In this document: piece by piece, positions 46,373 through 58,909 of the stretch
Numbering within the stretch: the first letter of the stretch is position 1
How the letters are laid out: each line of letters begins with the position of its first letter
From: Isoetes taiwanensis
Taxonomy: Eukaryota; Streptophyta; Lycopodiopsida; Isoetales; Isoetaceae
Direction of reading: 5' to 3'
Length of the DNA stretch: 64,000 nt
NCBI GenBank assembly: GCA_021234155.1
Contig: JAJEKV010000028.1
Coordinates: 4,240,567 to 4,304,566, forward strand
Notes under the pieces: model-generated
Database searches by the model: none
Told to the model about the DNA's origin: nothing
What the model saw: the letters and a program-made list of their open reading frames with translations, nothing else
Made by a program: the position numbers and the translations under genes

Positions 46373-49300
46373 AGAACGCCGACATTGCCCTATAGGGACC
46401 AAGTTTTCAGGGGTTAAGCCCACCCTTTTCAAGAAGCTAAACTATCTCACGGCAAATACACTCGTGAAGTGAATTGGCCTAGGAGGTGGTCAGCCAATAA
46501 TCGCAAATGTAGGGCGTAGTGTTTCTTTCTTTTTGCAAAAATGACCGTGTAACTTGGTCCCTAGGGTAATTTTGGCATTCCGACGATGTGGGCTTAAGTC
46601 AATCGCCATTTCGAGCTCTCCGCGAATGTCCGAACGACAAAACACTTTGGTTTCTACACCGCCGCTCAGTAGATTTTCGCGTTTGATATGTTCTCCTGAC
46701 GGATGTTGGATTTTTTGACCTTTCTGACTGTGTTCCTTGAACAAAGGATTCAACTGGCCGGATACGGAACCGAGATCCCGGAGTGTGGTCTTTAGCGCCC
46801 CGGGCGGAGCCGCCAGAAAGGCTGCCTCGAAGCTTTTTGGGGCTCAGCCCTGGGGTTCGGGGACTCTCCCTCTAATGAGGAGGCCTTGCAAGGTCCCCGC
46901 CTTGTTTGACTTGGGCAAATGTGTTGTTTTCACCGTCAACAACAGTCGCCCTGGACCGCTCTAATGCAAACTATTTGATCTAAACCTTATCCAAAAATTT
47001 TGAAAGTTGGCCTGTATGTTGGCTATGACTTAGGAAGCTAGTCGACAAAAATCAAGAATTTAAGTCCTGCATATGCATTAATTACTTAATTTACTTAATG
47101 TCTTGCTACCAAAAGCTGCCCTTGACTTCTAACCGCCACAACGGAGGAGTACAGGTCCAAACTCCATTCCGCCGGCCTCCCTTGCTTCGCAGATTCTCAA
47201 ACTGCATGTGATCGCCATGTCCCAAGTGCAAAAGACTAAAACTCCTAAGACCCAAAATGCAAACCCCGCTAGAACCTCGGCAACTCATAGGGTTTACGCT
47301 TTCGAGGCTCTATCCTTGTCAGATTTGACTAGGACCTTGGCACCGCGGTCTCTTGACGTGAGAGGGTGGGGTGTTGAGCTTTGAGCACTCGGACCCCTAA
47401 AACCACCCGAAGCAGCCTTGCCCCAAAAGTCCTCTTCTCCCGGGCCCCCGGGCGACGGACGGCAACTTCCCCTCTCCCGAAACCATGATCTGGCCCGCCA
47501 ATGGACTCGTAACGTCGACATTGCCCTAGGGACCAAGTTTTGTGGCCAGAAGCCCACCCCTTCTCGAAGAAGCACCAAACTATCTCATGCAACACACTCG
47601 TAGTCAATTGGCCTAGGAGGTGGTCAGCCGAATACCGCAAATGTAGGGCGAAGTGTTTTTCTTTTGCAAAATGACCCGGTAACTTGGTCCCTAGGGTAAT
47701 TTTGGCATTCCGGACGATGTGGTAAGTCGGATCGCCATTTCGAGCCTCCGCACGTCCTGAACGACAAAACACTTTGGTTTCTACATCGCCGCCCGCAGAC
47801 GCTTTCGGGGTTTTGATATGTTCTCCTCGACGGATGTTGGGATTTTTTGACCTTCTGACCAGGTTCCTTGAACAAAGGATTCAACGGGCCGGATACAGAA
47901 CCGGTGATCCGGGAGTGTGGTCTTTAGCGCACCCCTGAAGCCGCCAGAAAGGCCGCCAGAAGCTTTTGGGGCTCCTCCTGGGTTCGACTCTCCCCAATGA
48001 GGAGGCCTTGCAAGGTCCCGGCCTTGTTTGACTTGGGCAAGTGTGGCTCGCACGCCTCCAACAACCTGCCCTGACCGCTCTAATGCAAAACTATTTGATC
48101 TAAACCTTATCCAAAAATGAGGAGGCTCAGATGTTGGCGATGACTTAGGAAGCTTCGACAAAAAAATCAGAATTTAAGTCCATACTATGCATTAATTACG
48201 AATTTACTTAATGTCTTGCACCGCAAAAGCGGCCTTTGACTTCTAACCGCCACAACGGAGGAGTACAGGTCCAAACTCCATTCCGCCTGGCCTTTGCTTG
48301 ATATGTTTCAATCGCATGTGATCGTGGCCACGCCCCAAGGGTGCAAAAGACCAAAACTCGAGACCCAAAACGCAAACCCCCGCTAGAACCCGCAACTCAT
48401 AGGGTTTACGCTTCGAGGCTCTATCCTTGTCGATTTTGACTAGGACCTTGCGCCGCGGTCTTGACGTAGAGGGGGGTGTTGACGCCAGAGAGCACGGACC
48501 CTAAAACCACCCGGAAGCGCCTTTGCCCCAAAAGTCTCCTCCCGGCTGCCCCGGGCGACCTGACGGCAACTTCCCTCTCCGAACCGCGGATCCGCTCCTC
48601 GCCAATGGACTCCTAACGCCGACATTGCCCTAGGGACCAAGTTTTGTGACCGTAAGCCCACCCTTTCAAGAAGCCAAACTATCTCATGTGCAACACACTC
48701 GTAGTCAATTGGCCTAGGAGGTGGTGAATACCGCAATGTAGGGCTTAGTGTTTTCTTTGCAAAACCGACCGTAAACTTGGTCCCTAGGGTAATTTTGGCA
48801 TTCCGACGATGTGACAAGTCAATCGCCATTTTGAGCTCTCCGCAATGTCCCAACGCCAAAACACTTTGGTTTCTACAATCGCCGCCTCGCAGACGCTTTC
48901 AAGGGTTTGATATGTTCTCCTGACGGATGTCCCCTTTTTTTTTGACCTTCTCGACCAGGTTCCTTGAACAAAGGATTCAACGGTCGGATACGGAACCGAG
49001 ATCCGGGAGTGTGGTCTTTAGCGCACCCCTACGGAGAGCCGCCAGAAAGGCCGCCTCTGAAGTTTTTGGGGCTCTCCCTCCCGGGTTCGGACTCTCCCCT
49101 CTAATGAGGAGGCCTTGCAAGGTCCCGGCCTTGTTTGACTTGGGCAAGGGAGGGTACGGGCTGCCCAACAACAGTTGCCCGGACTGCTCTAATGCAAACT
49201 ATTTGATCTAAACCTTATCCAAAATTTTTGAAAGTTGGCATGTATGTTGGCGATGACTTAAGAAGCTAGCCGACAAAAAATCAGAATTTAAGTCCGCATT

Positions 49301-52300
49301 TCATGCATTAATTACTTAATTTATTTAATGTCTTGCTACCGCAAAGCGGCCCTTGACTTCTAACCGCCACAACGGAGGAGTGCCGTGTCCAAACTCCATT
49401 CCGCCGGGCCTCTTGCTTCAAGCTCAATCGCATGTGATCGGCCACGCCCCAAGTGCAAAAAGACAAAACTGTAAGATTCCAAAACGCAAAACCCCGCTAG
49501 AACCTCGCAACTCATAGGGTTTACGCTTCGGAGGCTCTATCCTTGTCGATTTGACTAGGACCTTGGCGCCGGTCTTGACGTGAGGGGGGGGTGTTGACGC
49601 TTTGAGCACGGATCCTAAAACCACCCGAAGCAGCCTTTGCCCCAAAAGTCCTCTCCCCGGTGCCCGGGCGAGGGACGCAACTTTCCTCTCCCAGGAACCT
49701 GGATCTCGCCCGCCAATGGACTCGAACGCCGACATTGCCCTAGGGGACCAAGTTTTGTGGCCGTAAGCCCACCCCTTTCGAAGAAGCCAAACTATCTCAC
49801 GCAACACACCGTAGTCAATTGGCCTAGGAGGTGGCGGGCTGAATACCGCGAATGTAGGGCGTAAGTGTTCCTGACCGTAACTTGGTCCCTAGGGTAATTT
49901 TGGCATTCCTGACGATGTGGTTTAAGTCAATTCGCCATTTCGGAGCTCCGCAATGTCCTAACGACAAAACACTTTGGTTTCTACACCGCCGCCGCAGACG
50001 CTTCGGGTTTGATATGTTCTCCTGACGGATGTTGGATTTTTTGGACCTTCTTTACCAGGTTCCTTGAACAAAGGATTCAACGGCCGGATACTGAACCGAG
50101 ATCCGGAGTGTGGTCTTTAGCGTGCACACCCGGGCTGAAAGCCGCCAGAAAGGTCGCCGGAAGCTTTTTTGGGGCTCGCCCCTCGGGTTCGGGGACTCTC
50201 CCCTCTAATGAGGAGGCCTTGCAAGGTCCCCGGCCTTGTTTGACTTGGGCAAGTGTGCCAGGGCTACCAACAACAAAGCCCCGACCGCTCTAATGCAAAC
50301 TATTTGATCTAAACCTTATCCAAAATTTTTGAAAGTTGGCCTGTATGTTGGCGAATATGACTTAGGAAGCTAGCCGACAAAAAATCAGAATTTAAGTCCG
50401 CACTATGCATTAATTACTTAATTTATTTAATGTCTTGCTACCGCAAAGCTGCCTTTGACTTCTAACCGCCACAACGGAGGAGTACAGTCCAAACTCCATT
50501 CCGTCAGTTCCCCTTGCTTCAAGAGATTCAACCTGCATGTGATGATCGGCCATATCCCAAGTGCAAAAGACTAAAACTCTAAGACTCCAAAATGCAAACC
50601 CCGCTAGAACCTCGCAACTCATAGGGTTTACGCTTCGAGGCTCTATCCTTTGTCGATTTGACTAGGACCTTGTGCCGTGGTCTTGACGAGAGAGGGGGTG
50701 TTGACCGCAGCACGGACCCTAAAACCACCCGAAGCGCTTTTGCCCCAAAAAGTCCTCTCCCGGCCCCCCGGGCGACGGACGGGCAACTTCCTCCGAACCA
50801 TGATCCGCCTCGCCAATGGACTCAGAACGCCGACATTGCCCTAGGGACTAAGTTTTGTGGCCGTAAGCCCACCCCCTCAAGAAGCGCCAAACTATCTCAC
50901 GCGGCAACACACTCATAGTCAATTGGCCTAGGAGGTGGTCCGAATGAATACCGCAATATAGGGCGTAAGTGTTTTTTCTTTTGCAAAATGACCGTGTAAC
51001 TTGGTCCCTAGGGTAATTTTGGCATTCGGACGATGTGGCTAAGTCGAATCGCCATTTCGAGCTCTCCGCAATGTCCGAACGACAAAAAACACTTTGGTTT
51101 CTACACCGCCGCCCGAAGACGCTTCGGGTTTGATATGTTCTCCCGACGGATGTTGGATTTTTGGACCTTCTCGACCAGGTTCCTTGAACAAAGGATTCAA
51201 CGGCCGGATATGAGAACCGAGATCCGGGAGTGTGGTCTTTAGCTGCACGGAAAGGAGCGCCAGAAAGGTGCGCCGGGAAGCTTTTTGGGGCTCTCCTCCC
51301 GGGATTTAGACTCTCCCTCTAATGAGGAGGCCTTGCAAGGTCCTCGCCTTGTTTGACTTGGGCAGGCACTGGCCGGGCCAACAACAAAGCTGCCCTTGAC
51401 CGCTCTAATGCAAACTATTTGATCTAAACCTTATCCAAAATTTTTGAAAGTTGGCATGTATGTTGGCTTATGACTTAAGAAGCTAGCCGACAAAAATCGG
51501 AATTTAAGTCCGCATTTCATGCATTAATTACTTAATTTATTTAATGTCTTGCTAATGATATTAAAAGCTGCCCTTGACTTCTAACCGCCACAACGGAGGT
51601 GTATGTGTCCAAATCCATTCCGCCGGGCCTCCTTGCTTCGTTTCAATCTGCATGTGATCGGGCCACGCCCCAAGTGCAAAGACCAAAACTCACGGGAAGA
51701 CTCCAAAACGCAAAACCCCGCTAGAACCTCGCAACTCATAGGGTTTACGCTTTCGAGGCTCTATCCTTGTCGATTTGACTAGGACCTTGGCGCCGGTCTT
51801 GGCGAGAGGGGGGTGTTGACGCCGCAAAGCACGGACCCTAAAACCACCCCCGAAGCAAATTTTGCCCCAAAAGTCCTCTCCCCGGAAGGCCCCGGCGACG
51901 ACGCGCAACTTCCTCTCCCGAATCGGATGATCCGCTCGCCAATGGACTCCAGAACGCCGACATTGCCCTAGGGACCAAGTTTTGTGGCCGTAAGCCCACC
52001 CCTTCGGAAGAAGCCAAACTATCTCACGCAACACACTCAGAGTCAATTGGCCGAGGAGGTGGTGAATCATCGCGAATGTAGGGCTTAAGTGTTCCTTTTT
52101 ATTTTGCAAAATGACCGTAACTTAGTCCCTAGGGTAATTTTGGCATTCCGGATGATGTGGCTAAGTTTAATCGCCATTTCGAGCCTCTCGCAATGTCCGA
52201 ACGACAAAAACACTTTGGTTTCTACATCAATCCAGACGCTTCACAAGGTTTGATATGTTTCCTGACGGACGGATGTTGGATTTTTGGACCTTCTCGACCA

Positions 52301-54327
52301 GGTTCCTTGAACAAAGGATTCAACGGCCGGATACGGGAACCGAGATCCGGGAGTGTGGTCTTTAGCGCACGCCGGGCTGAGCCGCTAGGAAAGGTCGCCC
52401 GGGAAGCTTTTTGGGGCTCGGCCCCGGGTTCATACTCTCCCCTCTAATGAGGAGGCCTTGCAAGGTCCCGCCTTGTTTGACTTGGGCAAGTGTACCAATT
52501 CGGCTGCCCAACAACAAAGCCGCCCTTGACCGCTCTAATGCAAACTATTTGATCTAAACCTTATCCAAAATTTTGAAAGTTGGCCTCAGATGTTGGCGAC
52601 TTAGGAAGCTAGCCGACAAAAAATCAGAATTTAAGTCCCGCATTTATGCATTAATTACGAATTTACTGTGTCCAAACTCCATTCCATCAATTCCTTGCTT
52701 CAAGGTTTCGCATGTGATCGCCACGCCCCAAGTGCAAAAGACCAAAATTCGGACCAAAAACGCAAACCCCGCTAGAACCTCGCAACTCATAGGGTTTACG
52801 TTTGGGAGGCTCCATTCTGTTGTCGATTTGACTAGGACCTTGCGCTCGCCTCTTGACGAGAGGGGGTGTTGACGCCGAGCACGGACCCTAAAACCACCCT
52901 GGAAGCAGCCTTTGCCCCAAAAGTCCTCTCCCCTAAGGCTCTCCGGCAACGGACGGGCAACTTCCCCTCCCGAACCGCGGATCTGGTTTCTCGCCAATGG
53001 ACTCGTAACGCCGACATTGCCCCGGGACCAAGTTTTGTGGCCAAGCCCACCCCTTTCAAGAAGCCAAACTATCTCATGTGCAACACACTCAGAATCAATT
53101 GGCCTAGGAGGTGGTGGCCGAATGCCGCAATGTAGGGCGAAGTGTTTCTTTTCTTTTGCAAAACCGACCGTAACTTGGTCCCTAGAGTAATTTTGGTATT
53201 CCTGGACGATGTGGCTAAGTCGAATCGCCATTTGGGACTCCGCAATGTCCCGAAGGACAAAACACTTTGGTTTCCACATCGCCGCCGCAGACTTTTCGCG
53301 GTTTGATATGTTCTCCTGGGACGGATGTTGGATTTTTTGGACCTTCTCGACCAGGTTCCTTGAACAAAGGATTCAACTGGCCTGGATACGGAACCGAGAT
53401 CCGGGAGTGTGGTCTTTAGCGCACGCCCCCCCCCTGGGAGCCGCCAGAAAGGTCGCCCTGAAGCTTTTTGGGCTCGGGCCTCCCGGGGTTGACTCTCCCT
53501 CTAATGAGGAGGCCTTTGCAACGCCCTCGGCCTTGTTTGACTTGGGCAAGTGTGCCACCTCGGCTGCCCAACAACAAAGCCGCCCTGACCGCTCTAATGC
53601 AAACTATTTGATCTAAACCTTATCCAAAATTTTGAAAGTTGGCCTGTATGTTGGCGATGACTTAGGAAGCTACCGACAAGAAATCAGAATTTAAGTCCGC
53701 ATTTATGCATTAATTACTTAATTTATTTAATGTCTTGCTCGCAAAAGTGGGCCTTGACTTCTAATCGCCACAACGGGAGGAGTACAGGTCCAAACTCCAT
53801 TCCGCCAGTTCCCCTTGCTTCAAGATTCTCAATCGCATGTGATCGCCATGTCCCAAGTGCAAAAGACCAAAACCGGCACCCAAAACGCAAACCCCGCTAG
53901 AACCCGCAACTCATAGGGTTTACATTTCGGAGGCTCTATCCTTGGCAGATTCGACTAGGACCTTGCGCCGTGTCTTGACGAGAGGGGTGTTGACGCCGAG
54001 CACGGACCCTAAAACCACCCGAAGCAGCTTGCCCCAAAAGTCCTCTCCCCAGGCCCCCGGGGCGACGGACGGGCAACTTCCCTCTCCGAACCAAGGATTC
54101 GGGCTCGCCAATGGACTTAACGCCGACATTGCCCTAGGGGACCAAGTTTTGTGGCCAGAAGGCCACCCTTCTTCGAAGAAGCGCCAAACATCTCATGTCC
54201 AACACACCGAAGTCAATTGGCCAGGAGGTGGTCGCTGAATACCGCGAATGTAGGGAAGTGTGTCGCTTTTTTTGCAAACCGACCGCGGTAACTTGGTCCC
54301 TAGGGTAATTTTGGCATTCCAAACGAT
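46373..54327 (+). repeat. Satellite array, seven to eight units of about 1.11 kb
   Basis: The marker AATTGGCCTAGGAGGTGG recurs at about 46,472, 47,606, 48,707, 49,817, 50,921, 52,045, 53,097 and 54,215, giving spacings of 1,134, 1,101, 1,110, 1,104, 1,124, 1,052 and 1,118 bp. Each unit has a GC-rich part (AAGTCCTCTCCC...GGGCGACGG), a block GGTTCCTTGAACAAAGGATT, a block GAGTGTGGTCTTTAGCGC, and an AT-rich part (TGCATTAATTACTTAATTTA). The unit ending at 53,097 lacks about 60-85 bp after 52,662. Units differ mainly by small indels, so open frames are not conserved between them and I regard the array as non-coding. Confidence 0.95.
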
Positions 54328-54395
54328 AAGTTTACGCCAAGATAATTTTTCTTTTTTTTCACTTTTTTTTTTTTTTTTCCAAAAAAAAAAAAGAG
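54328..54395. other. T-run and A-run at the end of the satellite
   Basis: TTTTTTTT...TTTTTTTTTTTTTTTTCC followed directly by a run of A. The two runs could pair as a hairpin. This is the junction between the array and the CpG-dense block. Confidence 0.6.
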
Positions 54396-54399
54396 TGAC

Positions 54400-54920
54400 G
54401 TTGTTAAACGACGCCGCTACGCGGGCGCCTCGCCGACAATAGCGCATGCCAGACGATGCCGCCACGCCGGGCAAAACCGCTACCACGCCGATATCCTAAG
54501 CGCCGCTTAACGACGCCATGTTGACGGCAGACACTTTACGCGTTGTACCGCATGTCGCCAGCCAATGGCCGACCGGGTCACGCAGATTTTTAGTCGCCGC
54601 TCAACGACGCCATGTCGACGCGGCGTAACGACGGCATGCGTTGTACCGGGCATGTCGCCAGCCACGCAACCGGGATGTGCCACGCCAGCATCCACGACGA
54701 CGACGTTGAACGACGCTTTGTGCACGCAGACGACATGCACGCTTGCTGGCCAGAAAGCACCATGCCACGCAGGTGCATGGTGGACACGCCAGCTACGGTT
54801 GTGGCGCCGCTGAACGACGCCCCGATGCCGCTGAACGACGCTATCGGCCGCCAAACGACGCTTGTCGTCGCCGCTCAACGATTTGACGTCGTTCAACGAC
54901 CTCTAGACGTCGTTGAAGGT
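54400..54920. other. CpG-dense block with recurrent AACGACGC motif, third
   Basis: The octamer AACGACGC (or a one-base variant) recurs about ten times at irregular spacing, preceded often by GCCGCT and followed by CATGTCG or TTTGT. The block ends with an imperfect palindrome (CAACGACCTCTAGACGTCGTTG). It is flanked by AT-rich sequence. Long open frames on both strands are a consequence of composition. Confidence 0.7.
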
Positions 54921-54939
54921 CGACTATCCCTTGTAGTGC

Positions 54940-55035
54940 CCGTGGTAGAGACTTTAAACCTTCCATATGTACTAAGTAATCACAATCGGTCCTGTGGTAG
55001 AGACTTTAAACTTTCCATATTTACTAAATAATCAC
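54940..55035 (+). repeat. 52-bp tandem duplication
   Basis: GTGGTAGAGACTTTAAAC...TTCCATAT(G/T)TACTAA(G/A)TAATCACA occurs at 54,942 and again at 54,994. Confidence 0.9.
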
Positions 55036-55132
55036 ATGCAAAGCAGTTCCTAGCATATCGTGCCTACTAGATAGTGGATTGTCTTCCATGTGAATATAGA
55101 ATGTGATGCAGAATGTACTGATGATGTGATCA

Positions 55133-55234
<102 letters not shown>

Positions 55235-55239
55235 GCATG

Positions 55240-56235
55240 TTACCCATTTTTAACAATAGATAGAACATACTTTATACCATGTGATATGAGCACACCTATT
55301 GGAGCATTCTCCAAAGTTCTTCCACAATCTATGCCCCACTAGTTGCTGGGATTTAATCCCACCATGATAGATTGCTGAAGTGTAGAGGCATGCTTCCCAA
55401 ATTTTTAGAACAACATAACTTCATAATTTTCTAGCTCATGGTTTTGATCTCATCTTTGATTGATTATCGATTAGATTAATTTGAACACGGATATATAATA
55501 TCTCATATATATTGCACAATAAAGAAAATACCACATTCAATAAGAGCTTAAATGTCATATACGTACTTGACAGTATCCTCCTGCATTGTCATGGTGAAAT
55601 TATGTTTTCTTCACACAAGCGAAGTATGTAAAGCAACCATAATATTATAAAGTAATTTTATCTGATTGATTGATTGATTGATTTACAAACTAAATACTGC
55701 CATATACCTGAAAGTATTGCTATTTCTCGCATCACAAGGACAACCAATTTCAGCCCTTAGATGACAACATATACTACAAAATAACAAACATCATCTAAAT
55801 ACTACAAAATATTACATTATAACTAAAATGCATCCTAAGCCTTCGACATGACATAGTTGCTCTAAAAATTTCAATAGTTTAGACCCCACATCAAATAAGC
55901 CAATGTGCCTATTCAAAATTTGAATAATTTAGACCCTATATCAATTAAGCCAATGTGCATAGGCAGCCATACATTAAAGTAGAAAATCAAAGCGCTCGTA
56001 CGCTTCACATTTTGGGAAAGAAGTTAAACTAATACAACAAGTGAAGGTGCTTAGAGATTTGGCGATAGTGGTATGGGTGATAGTGGTATGGGTGAAAGGA
56101 TATGGTAAGAAAAAAGGTCTACATGCATCCCACTCTGTCAACAATCCACACAGAAAAGGAATAGAATAGAATAGAATAGTTTTTTTTGGAATAGGAGAGG
56201 ATGAAATAGTGCCTTCTTCACAGAGTGTCTAGTTG
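55240..56235. other. No gene recognised; short microsatellites
   Basis: AT-rich sequence with (TGAT)5 at about 55,663-55,682, a near-duplicated AATTT-GAATA(A/G)TTTAGACCC block (about 55,868 and 55,920), and (AATAG)4 at 56,159-56,179. Confidence 0.55.
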
Positions 56236-56237
56236 AT

Positions 56238-56346
56238 TTCAAGAAGACGTACGACACGACGTGGAAGACTTGATGCAATACCTGAAGATGAAGAATATGC
56301 GGAGCTTGATAATTCTAGTTTTGCTTTTCCCAATGTTGCCGAACAG
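56238..56346 (+). CDS. Candidate exon of an unidentified gene
   Basis: After acceptor GATTTCAAG the frame reads TTRRGRLDAIPEDEEYAELD then NSSFAFPNVAEQ and meets a donor (GAACAG/GTGCAT). The acidic, proline-containing sequence looks like protein. A second open piece at 56,484-56,540 (MLYMENDDGELPLFNAR, donor GTGAGG) may belong with it. No domain is recognised. Confidence 0.3.
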
Positions 56347-56984
56347 GTGCATACCTTTTCTTCTGTATGACATGTATTGGAATGGTCCAATTTACTTCGT
56401 TCCTATGTAACATTGTTTTGCTGGTTCTACACGATCTAGAGGATTTATTTTTTTACTTTTGCAAAATGTGTTTTCCTAAAAAGATGCTATACATGGAGAA
56501 TGATGATGGAGAATTGCCTTTGTTCAATGCTAGGGTGAGGATGGATTGGAATTTATTTAGGCAGGTGCTTGGAAGTTGGCATAGGTGTTGGTTTAAGGGT
56601 GCTTACATATCAGGCTACTATAACATTGTTCCGACCACAACTCTTTTAAGTATATATGATGCTAGTTTTGTGGATCTATGGTCTAGTACTCCATGACGAT
56701 GGACCTTACATATGTCATCTTTATTCAAGCATGGTATGAAGGTGGTCTCCTATTATCTTGGCCTAAGTTTTAGACAAGCTTTCTTTAGTGGATGTGTCGA
56801 TATGGAGAAGTTTTTTTTTCCTTTTACGAACGTGGACCTTTATTACTCAAAAGAATACAAAGAGTACAAGGGAGGCTCAAAACCCAGTGGAGAAGATGTC
56901 CACTAGAGAAACTACCCACCACATACATTGTGACGTTCTAGGTATTTATACGGTATATGTATGCATACCATGGCACGTCATCAG

Positions 56985-58400
56985 CATGTAGTGGGCCTAA
57001 AGGCCCAAGTGAGGTTCACCTACAATGGATTTTATTAGCTATGCTAATAAAACCTATGGATAATTATGGATTTTATTAGTGATAATTAACTAATTATCAC
57101 CAATAAGGGAGTGCCACCTGGTCCAAATCGATTGGCCAGAAGGGACTTGTCATTTTGGTTCGTGAAATAGGGGTCCCCCCCCCTCCCCCCCCCATTTCAT
57201 CCCAAATTCGAATTGGAGAGAGAAGAGGAGCAAAGCTCACCACCAGCCTTAAACCCGCCCTTGCCAACACCTACCAACAAAATTTTGAGATATGGAAGCC
57301 TTCCAGGACAACGGGTCCAACCAAGAGACCTGGTTAGTCTTTAGATAGCTTTTTCACGACACTTCTTTGAATAGATGGAATGATTAAATTCTCTTTGTAT
57401 GTTGTTCGATATTTAGATGGTGTTTATATTCTTTCTTTCTTCTTCCATGTATTGGGAATTAAGGGAAGGGTATAGACCTAAAAAGCCTCTTAGCAAGAGA
57501 GATTTCTAGCTAGACCCCTTAATACCCACAATTGGGTGCATGTGCATAAGAGCCAACCCGGCCGTGGATGCTATGATGTGGTTCGTAACCGCATAACGAG
57601 TATGATGGTGAATCGGGGTGGGGTCTTGCCTAGCTGCTAGCTACGGACTCCTACAAAGGTGCTAGGGCTTATAGCCTGGCCACCGTGGGTGGGCCGGTAT
57701 GGGTCCGACACTCCCCGGGTCCGGGGAGACATGCCTATATGGACACCCTGGACTCGAACGGGCTGGTGAGCCGGCCTTTAGATTTAGGGGAGTAAGTCGG
57801 GTACGGATGCAGGGGTCACTGAGGGGGCACGTATTCTCTAGTACACCCAGGGATCCGTCATGCTCGGGAAAGAGACGCCTCTCTAACCTGCCTCATCGGA
57901 CCGGGGAGATGTAACCCGGAGTAGTCCCGAAGGGTGATTCCTTGGGATTGCATCTCCGGAGGGCTACAAGCACGTCATAGCATGATTCAGCCTATCTGCA
58001 AAGTGTGCACAGGAGGGGCGGATGGAGTGGATTACCCTAGCCATTGTCTTATGCCAGCCAATGCCATGTTACACTTTCGCCTGCTGATATCTTGAGGCCC
58101 TGGCCGTCAGTTGATCCCTTGGAGTCTGAGCTCGGGGTAGTGCCTTGTTATGTTGTTTAGCTTATATTATTATGTATGTATTGTATGATGGATGATGATG
58201 GATGGGCTACCCTTCGTGGTGGTATATTATTTTAGCATGATTGTTGTATGCTAACGTGTATTTATGCTTCCGCTGTATAGGATTCCCATAGAGGATGTGG
58301 GATGAATGACACCTCCGTGTTCCTCGCCCGGACACTTGGTCATCCCAAGTGGTCTGAGCATGACGGAGGGCCTTAGGAATGACCTAGTGGATAAGGAGAG
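56985..58400 (+). repeat. Dispersed GC-rich repeat, copy C (longest; LTR-like)
   Basis: It starts near TGTAGTGGGCCTAAAGGCCC and shares ordered blocks with copies A (10.5 kb) and B (29.7 kb). It has a C-run (57,174-57,191), GGGTCCGACACTCCCC, and the block CAAAGTGTGCACAGGAGGGGCGGAT. Size (about 1.4 kb), TG start and dispersal fit an LTR of a Ty3-like element. I see no primer site, pol gene or partner LTR, so it could be a solo LTR. Confidence 0.55.
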
Positions 58401-58909
58401 TGTTCCCTAGTAGAGTGGTTAAAGTCAGAAGGTGGAGCCAGAGTTTCGAGTTTTGTAAGCGCCATAAGTAGCTCGGATTGACGAGATTTTTGCTCCAACG
58501 TGTCGGTCGTGGTCCAAATACCCTAGGAGGGTCGCATCCGGCAGCAACAGGTCGAGGAAGCGGCCCAAAATCCGACTCGGGCGCCGCTCGGGTTTGGGTG
58601 TCTTGGAATTCAAATAGAAGCACGTATAACCGGACCTGCGCCCGACCGTATAAACGCATATAGCCGCCGCATAAAAATAAAAATAAAAAAAAGGTTTTTA
58701 AAAAATTTTAAACTTAAAACTAAAGAGACGTTTTTTTCGTTATACCTTACGCCTTCCACGCGCCTGCCCTAGCCATCCGCCATAGCCGCCGGAACCGAAG
58801 CTCCTAGAACCTTGCCTCTGCTTGCGCCTGTTGCCACCACCACCCCTTCATTTCCCCCCTCTTCTCGGCACAGCGCCCTCTTCTTTGTTCTTCTTCTTGT
58901 CTAGGCCCA

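Noticed and set aside
46373-54327. 5S or 45S rDNA repeat
   Set aside because: No stretch resembles 5S, 5.8S, 18S or 25S rRNA; only the tandem arrangement is similar.
46490-54486. Many ORFs of 60-210 codons in the 1.1-kb satellite
   Set aside because: Frames differ from unit to unit because of indels; no ORF is conserved in all units and none has a known domain.
54507-55031. Long ORFs on both strands in the CpG-dense block
   Set aside because: High GC content and the repeated AACGACGC word remove stop codons; the translations are repetitive with no domain.
56205-56280. LINE RT box (VDFKKTYDTTWK)
   Set aside because: The resemblance is short, no other RT motif lies nearby, and another frame there gives a better exon-like reading.
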